Assembly: GCF_000801335.2 (NCBI RefSeq)
Contig: NZ_JSEH01000011.1
Span: forward strand, 1-64,000
Direction of reading: 5' to 3'
Source: Desulfovibrio sp. TomC
GTDB lineage: Bacteria > Desulfobacterota > Desulfovibrionia > Desulfovibrionales > Desulfovibrionaceae
Length of the DNA stretch: 64,000 nucleotides
A program made the position numbers and the translations under genes. Under the pieces are notes generated by a model. That model was given only the letters and a program-made list of their open reading frames with translations. It was not told the origin of the DNA and searched no databases. Shown here piece by piece: positions 34,925-42,689 of this stretch. Numbering within the stretch: the first letter of the stretch is position 1; each line of letters begins with the position of its first letter.

Positions 34925-35770
34925 CTACCGTAAAAAAACCGCCAACAGCGTCCCAACCCCCAACAGCGCCGCGATAATGCCGTTTAGGGTGAAAAAAGCC
35001 ACATTGATCCGGGACAGGTCGTGCTCGGAAATGAGCCGGTGCTCAACGAGCAACACGGCCGAACACACGCCCCAGAACACATAGTACACCCAGGACAGCC
35101 CGGCGGCATAGCCGGCCAGCAGATAAAACAACGCCGCATCCACATGGGCAAAGGCGGCCAGGGCCAGGGCCGTGCCGACGCCGAACTTTGCCGGTATGGA
35201 ATGCAGCCCCTGGCTGCGGTCAAAGTCCACATCCTGGCAGGCATACAGGACGTCGAACCCGGCCACCCAGCAGGTCACGCCGCAGCCGAACAACAGCGCC
35301 GGCAAGGCAAATTCCGGCCGGACCGCCAGCCAGCCGGCAATCGGGGCCAGACCCAGCACCGAACCCAAAACGAAATGGCACAGCCAGGTGAAACGCTTGG
35401 TCAGACTGTACAACGCGCCCCAGACCAGGGCCACCGGAGCCAACGCCAGACACAGCGTATTCAAGCCGGCGCAGGACGCCACAAAGACCACGGCCGAGCC
35501 TGCCGTGAACGCCCAGGCCGCCCGGAAGCCAACCTCGCCCGTGACCAGTTCTCGGCCCGCCGTTCGCGGGTTGATCCGGTCATAGCGCACATCGGCCAAG
35601 CGATTGACCGCCATGGCATAGGACCGCATGGCCACCATGGCCACGGTCAGCAGCACAAACGGACGCCAGCCCGGCCAGCCGCCGGCCGCAACAAACAGGC
35701 CAATATACGCAAACGGCAAGGCAAATACCGAATGCTCAATCTTCACCAACCGCGCTAAGGCCCCGATCAT
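34925..35770 (-). CDS. UbiA-type polyprenyltransferase (probable MqnP)
   Basis: A 281-residue inner-membrane enzyme with about eight hydrophobic helices that joins a polyprenyl chain to an aromatic acid. The two aspartate-rich Mg-diphosphate motifs are NRLADVRYD in the first half and YACQDVDFDRSQGLHSIPA in the second. In sulfate reducers, which make menaquinone by the futalosine route, this type of UbiA protein corresponds to MqnP; 4-hydroxybenzoate transferase is the general alternative. ATG 35770 is preceded by AGGAGC. The rhodanese gene follows by 9 nt. Confidence 0.88.
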   Translation of the reverse strand: MIGALARLVKIEHSVFALPFAYIGLFVAAGGWPGWRPFVLLTVAMVAMRSYAMAVNRLADVRYDRINPRTAGRELVTGEVGFRAAWAFTAGSAVVFVASCAGLNTLCLALAPVALVWGALYSLTKRFTWLCHFVLGSVLGLAPIAGWLAVRPEFALPALLFGCGVTCWVAGFDVLYACQDVDFDRSQGLHSIPAKFGVGTALALAAFAHVDAALFYLLAGYAAGLSWVYYVFWGVCSAVLLVEHRLISEHDLSRINVAFFTLNGIIAALLGVGTLLAVFLR

Positions 35771-35804
35771 ATGCAATGCTCCTGTGGAGTGGAGGGAGGA
35801 AGAC

Positions 35805-35890
35805 CTGGGGGAGGGGACCCCTTTTTGGAAAAAAGGGGTCCCCTCCCCCAGACCCCCACCCTCCCCAAAAACTTTCAAGGGGTTGCAAGG
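35805..35890 (+). repeat. Mosaic palindromic element, copy 6
   Basis: A 22-bp perfect stem (35805-35826 with 35830-35851), T5/A5 centre, followed by the family tail CCCCAAAAACTTTCAAGGGG (35863-35882). It lies 34 nt upstream of the prenyltransferase start, so it could form in the leader or mark the upstream transcript end. Confidence 0.75.
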
Positions 35891-36140
35891 GGAAGCTCTG
35901 TTTCACCTGCATTTCGTATAACGCTTCGAAACACCTTGCCGGGCAAGCGCCCAAGATGTTGCCGGAGTGCCGCCTGCCAAAACCTCGCCCCGTTTGCTGG
36001 GCCTTCCAGCCAACCCAGGCCCCGGGTGTTGCATCCAATCCCCGTACCCAAGGCGTTGCGTCCGCCTTCCTGTCCCGGGCAACCCTGTCTGGTTGTTCTT
36101 CCTCGAACCTGTCGGCCCCGTTTCGGGGCCGAGGGCAGGT

Positions 36141-36210
36141 TGGGGGCGGAATTTGGCCTGATGAGCCTGCCGCGCCAGCGGCGGCATCATCGGGCCAAAT
36201 TCCGCCCCCA
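36141..36210. repeat. Long inverted repeat (18-bp perfect arms extended to 24 bp)
   Basis: Arms 36141-36158 and 36193-36210 pair perfectly over 18 bp (GGGGGCGGAATTTGGCC-type), then continue through one G-T and five more pairs, an internal loop and a further 5-bp GC stem. The arm sequence is unlike the other palindromes of this window. It is preceded by an independent 8-bp hairpin at 36113-36131. Confidence 0.7.
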
Positions 36211-36282
36211 TCTTCGGCAGCTTCCCGCCGCCGTCTTCTCTCCCGGCCCACTTCCCCCACTCCCGCCACCCCATCCGGGGGT

Positions 36283-36371
36283 CCGGGGGGATGATCCCCC
36301 CGGCGGGTGCAGGGCAGCGCCCTGCCAGGGTCCGGGACAGCGTCCCGGCGGGGTCCGGGGCAGCGCCCCGG
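36283..36371 (-). repeat. Mosaic palindromic element, copy 7 (periodic triloop array)
   Basis: A GGGGATGATCCCC-type palindrome (36283-36303) is followed by three 7-bp triloop hairpins, all with loop AGC, at 36309-36325, 36332-36348 and 36355-36371: an exact 23-bp period with different stem sequences. It lies 26 nt beyond the tyrS stop and may end tyrS transcription. Confidence 0.75.
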
Positions 36372-36407
36372 CTATGCGCCCCAGCGCAGCGCCCCGGCTA
36401 TGCGCCC
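36361..36407. repeat. 26-bp-period duplication overlapping the tyrS 3' end
   Basis: The 21 bases at 36361-36381 recur exactly at 36387-36407. The second copy contains the tyrS stop (36398-36400) and its last two to three codons; the first copy overlaps the last triloop hairpin. This suggests a local tandem duplication. Confidence 0.7.
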
Positions 36408-37672
36408 AGCGTCACGACGCCGTAGTTCTTTTTCCCTTTGCGCAAAAGCAGGATGTTGCCGCCGAGGCAGTCGGCGGCGGTGATGGCCTGGGTTTCGGCC
36501 ACGCGGGTATTATTGAGGTAGATGCCGCCGGCTTTGATGTCTTTGCGGGCCTGTCCAAGCGACGGGCACAGGCCGAGATCGACCAAGAGGTTGGGCAATT
36601 GCGGCAGTTCGGCCAGGGCCGGATAGTTCTTGCCGGGCGCGGCTTCCAGGGCGGCGCGCAGGGTGGCGGCATCCACGGCGTGCAGGTCGCCGCCGCCGAA
36701 CAGGGCGTCGGTAACGGCTTCGACCTTGGCCAGTTCGTCTGGGCCGTGGATCATGATGGTGGTTTCCCGGGCCAGGGTTTTCTGGGCGGCGCGCAGATGC
36801 GGGCGTTCGGCGATCTCGACGGCCAGGGCGTCGATGGCGTCTTTCTCGAGGAAAGTGAAATAGCGCAGGAAGTTTAGGACGTCGCGGTCGTCGGCGTTGA
36901 TCCAGTATTGGTAGAAGGCATAGGGCGAGGTCAGGGCGGTATTTAAGTAGATGGCCCCTTTTTCGCTTTTGCCGAATTTGGCTCCGGAGGCGGTGGTAAT
37001 GAGCGGAAAGGTGAGGGCAAAGGCTTGAGCGCCTGTCTTGCGACGAATGAGTTCCAGGCCGGCGGTGATGTTGCCGAATTGGTCGCCGCCGCCGATTTGC
37101 AAGGTGCAGCCCATGGCTCGGTTCAAATGCCCGAAGTCCATGGATTGCAGGATCATGTAGCTGAATTCGGTGTAGGAGATGCCGGTATCTTCGCGGCCGA
37201 TGCGCGATTTCACGGAATCCTTGGCCAGCATATAGTTGATGGTGAAGTGCTTGCCGGTATCGCGCAAAAACTCGATGACGGACATGGCCTGGGTCCAGTC
37301 GAGATTATTGACCGGAGTGACGCGGTCGGCCACGCCCTGGCGTTCGAAGAAAGCCATGGCCTGGGCCCGGATTTTTTCGGCCGAGGCAGCGACCATGTCG
37401 GCGGTGCGCAACTGGCGTTCCTTGTCCTTGCCGCTGGGGTCGCCGATGAGTCCGGTGGCTCCGCCAAGGAGAAACAGCGGCTTGTGCCCGGCTTTGGCGA
37501 AGCGGGCCAGGGCCAAAAGCGGCACGAGATTGCCGATGTGCAGGCTGTCGGCGGTCGGGTCGAAGCCGCAGTACATGACGCGGCCGGGGGTGTTGAGGTG
37601 TTGGCGCAGTTCGGCCTCGTCGGAGGATTGATGGACGAGGCCGCGCCAGGAGAGTTCGTCGAAGATGTTCAC
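36398..37672 (-). CDS. tyrS: Tyrosyl-tRNA synthetase
   Basis: Charges tRNA-Tyr. The 424-residue class Ic synthetase has the HIGH-type motif HIGN (residues 45-48) after the FDPTADSLH sequence, the KMSKS-type motif KFGKSEKG, and a C-terminal S4 RNA-binding domain (DIKAGGIYLNNTRV) near residues 365-415. Full length. It lies 37 nt downstream of the SPOR lipoprotein gene on the same strand. Its last codons and stop sit inside a short tandem duplication joined to an intergenic hairpin array. Confidence 0.96.
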   Translation of the reverse strand: MNIFDELSWRGLVHQSSDEAELRQHLNTPGRVMYCGFDPTADSLHIGNLVPLLALARFAKAGHKPLFLLGGATGLIGDPSGKDKERQLRTADMVAASAEKIRAQAMAFFERQGVADRVTPVNNLDWTQAMSVIEFLRDTGKHFTINYMLAKDSVKSRIGREDTGISYTEFSYMILQSMDFGHLNRAMGCTLQIGGGDQFGNITAGLELIRRKTGAQAFALTFPLITTASGAKFGKSEKGAIYLNTALTSPYAFYQYWINADDRDVLNFLRYFTFLEKDAIDALAVEIAERPHLRAAQKTLARETTIMIHGPDELAKVEAVTDALFGGGDLHAVDAATLRAALEAAPGKNYPALAELPQLPNLLVDLGLCPSLGQARKDIKAGGIYLNNTRVAETQAITAADCLGGNILLLRKGKKNYGVVTLGA

Positions 37673-37709
37673 GGCGATTCCTTTAGGCGGTCAGGTGGTT
37701 AGGCGAAGA

Positions 37710-38087
37710 TCAGAGGCCCGAGGCCGGCGCCGTTCCCGGCTTTGCAGCAGGCGTTCCTGGCGAGGTGGTCTTGGACGGCGTTTTACCGCGCAGCAGCGGC
37801 TTGGTCCCGGTGATAGTCTCCAGGCGCGACACGGTGTCGGGCTGGGCGTTGTAGACGTCGACCAGGACATTGAGGGCAAACTGGCCGTTTTTGATGTCGG
37901 TTTCAATGCGGCTGTCAAAGCCGTTCTGGACCAGCTTGGCCTTGAGCGCGTCGGCCTTCTGGGCGTGGCTAAACGAGCCGACCTGATAGGTGTCGTGGGG
38001 TTTTTGCCAGTCGTAAACGGTTTCATCGGCACAGCCGCCAAGGGCGAGCGCGGCCAGCAAGACAAGGGAAGCGAGGATACCGCGCAT
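37710..38087 (-). CDS. SPOR-like lipoprotein
   Basis: A 125-residue predicted lipoprotein: the signal peptide ends in the lipobox ALGGC. The mature part contains a short SPOR-like domain (DTYQVGSFSHAQKADALKAK with FDSRIETDIKNGQFALNVLV), a fold that binds denuded peptidoglycan at division sites. The C-terminal about 35 residues are Pro/Thr/Ala-rich linker. It is 11 nt downstream of the next exported protein gene and 37 nt before tyrS, so these genes may share a transcript. Confidence 0.8.
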   Translation of the reverse strand: MRGILASLVLLAALALGGCADETVYDWQKPHDTYQVGSFSHAQKADALKAKLVQNGFDSRIETDIKNGQFALNVLVDVYNAQPDTVSRLETITGTKPLLRGKTPSKTTSPGTPAAKPGTAPASGL

Positions 38088-38098
38088 GGGCAGACCGC

Positions 38099-38575
38099 CT
38101 AGGGTTTGGCGTCGGGGCGACGACGCTGCTTGTCATTGTACTCAATGATCTCGGTGCGGCCGTTTTGCCGCTCGGTCACAATCATGAGCCGGTCGCCGTC
38201 CACATTGATGTTGAGGATGCGCGAGCACTTGGTGATGTCTGGAATGACGGCGTAGGTTTTGTCCCGGCCAACGGCCACCAGATCATAGGTGATGGGACAT
38301 TCGGCGTTGCCCACGCCATGGCGGATAAGCACGGCGTCGTAGCCGTCGGCGAGGTCGCCCACGCTCATGTAGGACTGGGCGGTGAGCGCCGCGCCGGTGG
38401 CCTGATGGATGGTGCGTCCGCCAAGGAGCACGGTCGAGGCTGCGCCGTCGCGCACCACTTCCAGGGGGCCGGCCACGGTCATATAGATGGCCGTGCGCTC
38501 AGGCGCGGCCTGGGCGGCTTGGGCGGCCAGACCAATGCAGGCAAGGGCAAGAATCAGACGGGTGGCGATGCGCAT
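38099..38575 (-). CDS. Exported protein of unknown function
   Basis: A 158-residue protein with a signal peptide (cleavage probably after AAQAA). The mature beta-rich domain has two cysteines (NAECPITYDLV and TKCSRILN) that could form a disulfide, then a strongly polar tail (DKQRRRPDAKP). I recognise no family. The ATG 38575 is followed by a normal signal peptide; 18 in-frame residues upstream do not fit. It sits between ymdB and the SPOR lipoprotein, with 34 and 11 nt gaps, suggesting co-expression with envelope genes. Confidence 0.7.
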   Translation of the reverse strand: MRIATRLILALACIGLAAQAAQAAPERTAIYMTVAGPLEVVRDGAASTVLLGGRTIHQATGAALTAQSYMSVGDLADGYDAVLIRHGVGNAECPITYDLVAVGRDKTYAVIPDITKCSRILNINVDGDRLMIVTERQNGRTEIIEYNDKQRRRPDAKP

Positions 38576-38609
38576 GGGGAAATCCTCCAGTCGGGAGCTT
38601 GTGTGGCCC

Positions 38610-39386
38610 TCAGGCCAGCCGCCAACCACTGATAGTTACGACCTTGCCCGTGGCCGCGTCAATATCCAGCAACGCGCCCTGCATTTCCGGCGCGGCCCTG
38701 GAGACGACAAAACGGCGCGGCAGGCCGGTGCGAAAGCGGGCAATGACTTCCTCGGGGTCCATGCCGAGGCATGAGGCGGCCGGGCCGGTCATGCCGATGT
38801 CGGTCATATAGGCGGTTCCCCGGGGCAGATGCTGGGCATCGGCCGTCTGGACGTGGGTGTGGGTTCCAAGGACCGCGCTGACCCGGCCGTCGAGATAATA
38901 GCCCATGGCTTTTTTTTCACTGGTGGCTTCGGCGTGAAAATCCACCAGCCGCAGGGTCACGTCGCCGGGCAAACCGGCCAGGATGGCGTCGGCCGAGGCA
39001 AAGGGGCAGTCCACGGCCGGCATGAAGGTGCGGCCAAGGAGGTTGATGACGGCATAGGGCGGTCCGTCTTTGGGGCGATAGACGGCCCATCCGGCTCCCG
39101 GCGCACCGGCGGGATAGTTGGCCGGACGCAAGAGGCGGTCGGTGGTCTCCAGAAAAGGGGTGATGTCGGCGTTGCGAAAGATGTGGTTGCCGCCGGTCAT
39201 GACGTCGATGCCGGCGTCGAGGAGTTGGCGCGCAGCCTTGGCGTTGAGGCCGATCCCACCCGAGGCGTTCTCGGCGTTGGCCACCACCCGGGCCACATTC
39301 CAGTCGCGGCGGACCTGGCGCAGGCGCTCAAAGACGATGGAACGGCCCGGCCGGCCGAAGATGTCGCCCAGAAACAGCATGCGCAT
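38610..39386 (-). CDS. ymdB: YmdB/TIGR00282-family metallophosphoesterase
   Basis: A 258-residue dinuclear-metal phosphodiesterase. The metal-binding motifs are FLGDIFGRPGR, NAENASGGIG, GGNHIF, DFHAEATSEK and LGTHTHVQTAD, a complete family set. In Bacillus, YmdB hydrolyses 2',3'-cyclic nucleotides and controls biofilm and motility choice; the gene is classically next to rny, as it nearly is here, with only the DnaJ-type gene between. Full length; ATG at 39386 is preceded by no closer alternative except Met3. Confidence 0.92.
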   Translation of the reverse strand: MRMLFLGDIFGRPGRSIVFERLRQVRRDWNVARVVANAENASGGIGLNAKAARQLLDAGIDVMTGGNHIFRNADITPFLETTDRLLRPANYPAGAPGAGWAVYRPKDGPPYAVINLLGRTFMPAVDCPFASADAILAGLPGDVTLRLVDFHAEATSEKKAMGYYLDGRVSAVLGTHTHVQTADAQHLPRGTAYMTDIGMTGPAASCLGMDPEEVIARFRTGLPRRFVVSRAAPEMQGALLDIDAATGKVVTISGWRLA

Positions 39387-39411
39387 GGTCCAAACCGGTC
39401 CTTGGCTGGGG

Positions 39412-40152
39412 TTAGACGGCCCAATCGGACGCCAGGGCCGGAAACAGGCGGATGGTCACCAGGAGATCGCCGGCCGGCCGGCCGCCCGTTCCGGGCTGCC
39501 CGGCTCCGCAAACGCGCAGTTGCGCCCCATCCGGGGTACCCGGGGCGATGATGAGACTCCCGCGCCGGGGCTGGTCGTTGCGCCCCCGGCCGAGACAGGC
39601 CGGGCAGGGGCTGCGGGCCACCCCCTGGCCGTTGCAGGCCGGACAGGCCCTGGCCGCCCGACCGGGACCGGCCGGCTGCCAGATACTGCCCCGGCCGTCG
39701 CACACCCAGCAGGTCCGCAGCCGGTTGCCCGTCCCCCGGCAGGCCGGGCAGGCCGCCCCCGGACCGAGGTTCAGGAGCAATTGGCCACCGGTCCGGGCCA
39801 GCGAGTCGGGGATGTCAAGGGCCAGGGCGACATCGTCGCCCTGCCTGGGCACAGCTTCGGTCTGGGAAACGGCCACGACCCAGGACCCGACAGTGGACGG
39901 GGATGGAGCCGGACCGTTTGCGTTGGCGGCCCGGGCCAGCCGGCGCTGCCCGTCGTAGGCCGCCCGCCTGGCCGGATCGTGGAGCACGCCGTAGGCTGCG
40001 CTGACAGCCAGAAACAACGCGGCAGCGGCCGGGTCGTTGGGAGCGGCATCGGGGTGGCAGGTCCGAACCAACCGGCGATACGCCTGTTGCAGCTGCCCGG
40101 CGTCGGCGTCCTGGGGCACGTTGAGGACAGCGTAGAAGTCGGGCTGGTTCAT
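39412..40152 (-). CDS. DnaJ-domain protein with four CxxCxGxG motifs
   Basis: A 246-residue co-chaperone-like protein. The J domain (residues 4-70) has the essential HPD in RTCHPDAAP. A zinc-finger region follows with four motifs: CPACRGTG, CWVCDGRG, CPACNGQG and CPACLGRG, as in type I DnaJ. A single C-terminal substrate-binding domain comes after them, so the protein is about two-thirds of the length of canonical DnaJ (near 375). It would stimulate DnaK at selected substrates. ATG 40152 (MNQPDFY) is the family-like start. It lies between rny and ymdB on the same strand. Confidence 0.87.
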   Translation of the reverse strand: MNQPDFYAVLNVPQDADAGQLQQAYRRLVRTCHPDAAPNDPAAAALFLAVSAAYGVLHDPARRAAYDGQRRLARAANANGPAPSPSTVGSWVVAVSQTEAVPRQGDDVALALDIPDSLARTGGQLLLNLGPGAACPACRGTGNRLRTCWVCDGRGSIWQPAGPGRAARACPACNGQGVARSPCPACLGRGRNDQPRRGSLIIAPGTPDGAQLRVCGAGQPGTGGRPAGDLLVTIRLFPALASDWAV

Positions 40153-40226
40153 GGCCCCCTCAGACGGCCCGCCGGGCCATTTGGGCAGGCCCCCGGAGGA
40201 CACGTCCGGGGGCCTTGCAAGCGGTG

Positions 40227-41786
40227 CTACTTGGCGATGCCGACGGCCCGGCGTTCGCGGATGACCGTGACCCGGATCTGGCCGGGATAGGTCAGGTTGT
40301 CCTCAATGCGTTTGGCGATGTCCTTGCAGAGGATAAACGTCTTGTCGTCGTCGACGTTTTCCGAATCCACCATGACCCGGACTTCACGGCCGGCCTGGAT
40401 GGCGTAGGCCTTGGACACGCCCTCGAAATCAAGAGCCAGATTCTCAAGCTCTTCCAGACGCTTGACGTAGCTCTCCAGCAGTTCCTTGCGCGCGCCGGGA
40501 CGGGCTCCGGACAGGCTGTCGGCGGCCTGGACCAGGGTGGCCAGGATGGACTTGGGCGGCACGTCCTCATGGTGGGCCATGATGGCGTGGAGAATGTCGC
40601 CGGATTCGCCGAACTTCTTGGCCAGATCCGCGCCGATGACGGCATGGGGGCCTTCGATTTCGTGGTCCACGGCCTTGCCGATGTCGTGGAGCAGCCCGGC
40701 GCGTTTGGCCCGCTTGATGTCCACGCCCAGTTCGGCGGCCATGATGCCGGCCAGGGAGGCCACTTCCAGGGAGTGCTGGAGCACGTTTTGAGAATAGCTG
40801 GTCCGGTATTGCAGCTGGCCTAAAAGGCGCACGAGCTCGGGATGGATGCCGTGGACGCCGGAGTCGAAGGTGGCCTGCTCGCCGATCTCGCGGATCTTGA
40901 CGTCGAGTTCCTGCTCGCACTTCTTGACGATGTCTTCGATGCGGGCGGGGTGGATGCGGCCATCGGTGATGAGGCGCTCCAGGGCCATCTTGGCGATCTG
41001 GCGCTTGAGCGGCGAAAAGGCTGAGAGGATGACGGTTTCCGGGGTGTCGTCGATGATGAGATCGACGCCGGTGGCGGCTTCCAGGGCGCGGATGTTGCGA
41101 CCTTCGCGGCCGATGATGCGGCCCTTCATTTCTTCGGAAGGCAGGGCCACGGCGGTCACGGTCTGTTCGCCCACGAAATCGCCGGCATAGCGCTGGATGG
41201 CCAGGGCCAGGATCTTCTTGCCGCTTTTATCTGCGGTTTCCTTGGCTTCCATCTCGATCTGGCGGACCATGCGGGCGGCTTCGTGGCGGGTCTTGGACTC
41301 GATCTCGTCCATGAGCCGCTTTTTGGCCTCTTCCATGGTCAGGCCGGACACTTCCTGGAGGCGCTTGTCGTGTTCGTCGGCCAGGCGCGAGAGTTCCTCG
41401 CTCTTTTCCTCGAGGTCGCGCTCCTTGGCGGTCAGGCGCTTTTCAACGGCGAGCAGCTCGGTTTCCTTGACAACAACCAGCTCCTGCTTTTCCTCCAGGC
41501 GTTCGCGGCGTTTGCGCACCTGTTCTTCCCGGTCGTCCAGGGACTGGGTCTTGTCGCGGAACTCTTTTTCCAGTTCCTGTTTTTGCCGGTACAGATCGTC
41601 CTGGGCAGCCAGGACAACTTCTTTCTTGTGGGCCGAGGCCTCTTTACGGGCTTCGTCGAGAATCCGCTCGGCCAGGGTTTTGGCCTCGTTGAGCGTTTTC
41701 TGGGAAATCCATTTATCGAGGTAATAGCCGGCCGGCACGCCCAGGCCGATGCCCACGAGGCCCATGAAGATGGTCGAAAATTCCAT
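40227..41786 (-). CDS. rny: Ribonuclease Y
   Basis: A membrane-anchored endoribonuclease of 519 residues that starts mRNA decay. An N-terminal helix ([19 protein letters not shown]) is followed by a long coiled coil (about 25-200), a KH domain with [15 protein letters not shown], and an HD domain with [12 protein letters not shown]. Full length. ATG 41786 is used, preceded by GGGAG; longer in-frame extension into the 6S RNA region is not real. The 6S RNA gene lies just upstream on the same strand, then zapA. The pairing rny-ymdB nearby is common in bacteria. Confidence 0.96.
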   Translation of the reverse strand: MEFSTIFMGLVGIGLGVPAGYYLDKWISQKTLNEAKTLAERILDEARKEASAHKKEVVLAAQDDLYRQKQELEKEFRDKTQSLDDREEQVRKRRERLEEKQELVVVKETELLAVEKRLTAKERDLEEKSEELSRLADEHDKRLQEVSGLTMEEAKKRLMDEIESKTRHEAARMVRQIEMEAKETADKSGKKILALAIQRYAGDFVGEQTVTAVALPSEEMKGRIIGREGRNIRALEAATGVDLIIDDTPETVILSAFSPLKRQIAKMALERLITDGRIHPARIEDIVKKCEQELDVKIREIGEQATFDSGVHGIHPELVRLLGQLQYRTSYSQNVLQHSLEVASLAGIMAAELGVDIKRAKRAGLLHDIGKAVDHEIEGPHAVIGADLAKKFGESGDILHAIMAHHEDVPPKSILATLVQAADSLSGARPGARKELLESYVKRLEELENLALDFEGVSKAYAIQAGREVRVMVDSENVDDDKTFILCKDIAKRIEDNLTYPGQIRVTVIRERRAVGIAK

Positions 41787-41947
41787 GGCTTCTCCCGAAG
41801 CGGGGAGAACACGGGCAAAGCCCAAGGGCAAGGGATCGGACGAATCACAATCCGGAAGATGCATGGCCCAGGCCGCGTGAGGTGTGGCAAAAGTCTGGTT
41901 GGGGATGCCGCTTGGGACAACAGCGGCACTCCGCATTCCAGTTTATA

Positions 41948-42130
41948 GCAAAGCCCCAGAGAGCCGTGTCGTCAGTTCTTTTGAACCTTGGCAACCAAGG
42001 CGGACGCCGCTGTTTGACCTTCAGGCCACCCGGTCGAAGCCGGGCACGCACACCAGCCACGCGTCGCGGCATCCAATTTTTGAGTATCGGCTCAAAAACA
42101 AACGAACGATCACGCACACCCCAGGGAACT
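41948..42130 (-). ncRNA. ssrS: 6S RNA
   Basis: Regulatory RNA that mimics an open promoter and binds sigma-70 RNA polymerase. On the minus strand the sequence keeps the diagnostic GAGCCGATA (42093-42085), as in E. coli 6S, a GUGGCUGGUGUGC stretch, an apical hairpin with arms CCCGG/CCGGG (42044-42029), a second hairpin CCTTGG-TTG-CCAAGG (42000-41986) and an ACGACAC 3' strand. The ends pair as GGUGUGCGU... with ...ACGACAC to close the rod. It sits directly between zapA and rny, the usual place after zapA. The ends are estimates from promoter and pairing. A 7-bp hairpin at 41906-41928 may be its terminator. Confidence 0.85.
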
Positions 42131-42132
42131 TT

Positions 42133-42161
42133 TTATCAAGGCTCGCCGCCACGCGGCGCAA
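42133..42161 (-). promoter_or_regulatory. Promoter of the 6S RNA gene
   Basis: On the minus strand TTGCGC (42161-42156), a 17-bp spacer and TGATAA (42138-42133). It lies just after the zapA stop and predicts a start at about 42126-42130, which matches the start of the closing stem of the RNA. Confidence 0.65.
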
Positions 42162-42165
42162 CCGA

Positions 42166-42420
42166 TCAATCTATCTTATGCAGCAGATTGTCCACCCGAT
42201 CATGCAGATGGTCAAGTTGCTGGTTCGACATCAACATATCGTCAGCCAGACCTAAAGCGACAAAGGCCAGCAATTTCTCCTTGCCGAGCGTTTTCCCGCC
42301 CGCTTTAAGCAAGTTATATCGTTGCTCCACCAATTCCTTGGCGGCACTTACGCGCTCCGGTCCGGCATCTGTCTTAAACGACAGCTCAAGGCCCATTATG
42401 GACAGTGAATAACTGGGCAT
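42166..42420 (-). CDS. zapA: Cell division protein ZapA
   Basis: A small FtsZ-ring stabiliser of 84 residues. It shows the ZapA layout: an N-terminal strand-rich part (SLSIMGLELSFKTDAGPERV) followed by long helices ending in QQLDHLHDRVDNLLHK, the dimer and tetramer coiled coil. Length agrees with short ZapA types. It is 45 nt downstream of a ZapB-like coiled-coil gene and 36 nt before the 6S RNA start, the same neighbourhood as in many proteobacteria. Confidence 0.92.
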   Translation of the reverse strand: MPSYSLSIMGLELSFKTDAGPERVSAAKELVEQRYNLLKAGGKTLGKEKLLAFVALGLADDMLMSNQQLDHLHDRVDNLLHKID

Positions 42421-42465
42421 CGAAGGACCGAAGATTCCCCGCCAGTCTCAAGACCGGCCGGAGTG

Positions 42466-42645
42466 TTAGGGTTCAAGCTCCTCCTGAAGCTTTTCCAGAA
42501 GACCGTCTATGCGCTCGGCGACGGCCTTTTTCTCTTCGGCATAACGGGCCACTTCGGCCCGAAGCGCCGCATTTTCTTCTTCCAGAGTCTTTTTACGCGC
42601 AACGAGTTGTTCGACCCGTTGTTCGAGGGCGTCGAAAATGTCCAT
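42466..42645 (-). CDS. ZapB-like short coiled-coil protein
   Basis: A 59-residue, almost wholly helical protein: MDIFDALEQRVEQLVARKK, then a heptad-rich core (LEEENAALRAEVARYAEEKK) and a C-terminal LLEKLQEELEP. The heptads predict a continuous dimeric coiled coil, like ZapB, the ZapA partner at the division ring. The start has AGGAAG 4 nt upstream (caggaagccATG). Coupled position directly upstream of zapA on the same strand supports the role. It is short and similarity to ZapB is structural, so the name is not certain. Confidence 0.8.
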   Translation of the reverse strand: MDIFDALEQRVEQLVARKKTLEEENAALRAEVARYAEEKKAVAERIDGLLEKLQEELEP

Positions 42646-42689
42646 GGCTTCCTGCTAGCCTGATTTTCGTCGGAAAGCAAGCCGGGGCC

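Larger units (their letters stand above)
35771..36397. other. Intergenic region, 627 bp, hairpin-rich
   Basis: The longest gap in the window. From left to right: mosaic element copy 6 (35805-35890), a stretch of about 220 bp without recognised content, an 8-bp hairpin (36113-36131), a long inverted repeat (36141-36210), a second plain stretch, and the hairpin array of copy 7 (36283-36371). Short open frames here show no homology I recognise and read through the hairpins. Confidence 0.55.

Noticed and set aside
35967-36161. 64-codon plus-strand frame in the hairpin-rich gap
   Set aside because: No start signal, Pro/Arg-rich translation and it reads through the inverted repeat arm.
36309-36371. 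CRISPR-like array
   Set aside because: The repeats are palindromic and differ in sequence, there are only three units, spacers are six bases and no cas gene is present.
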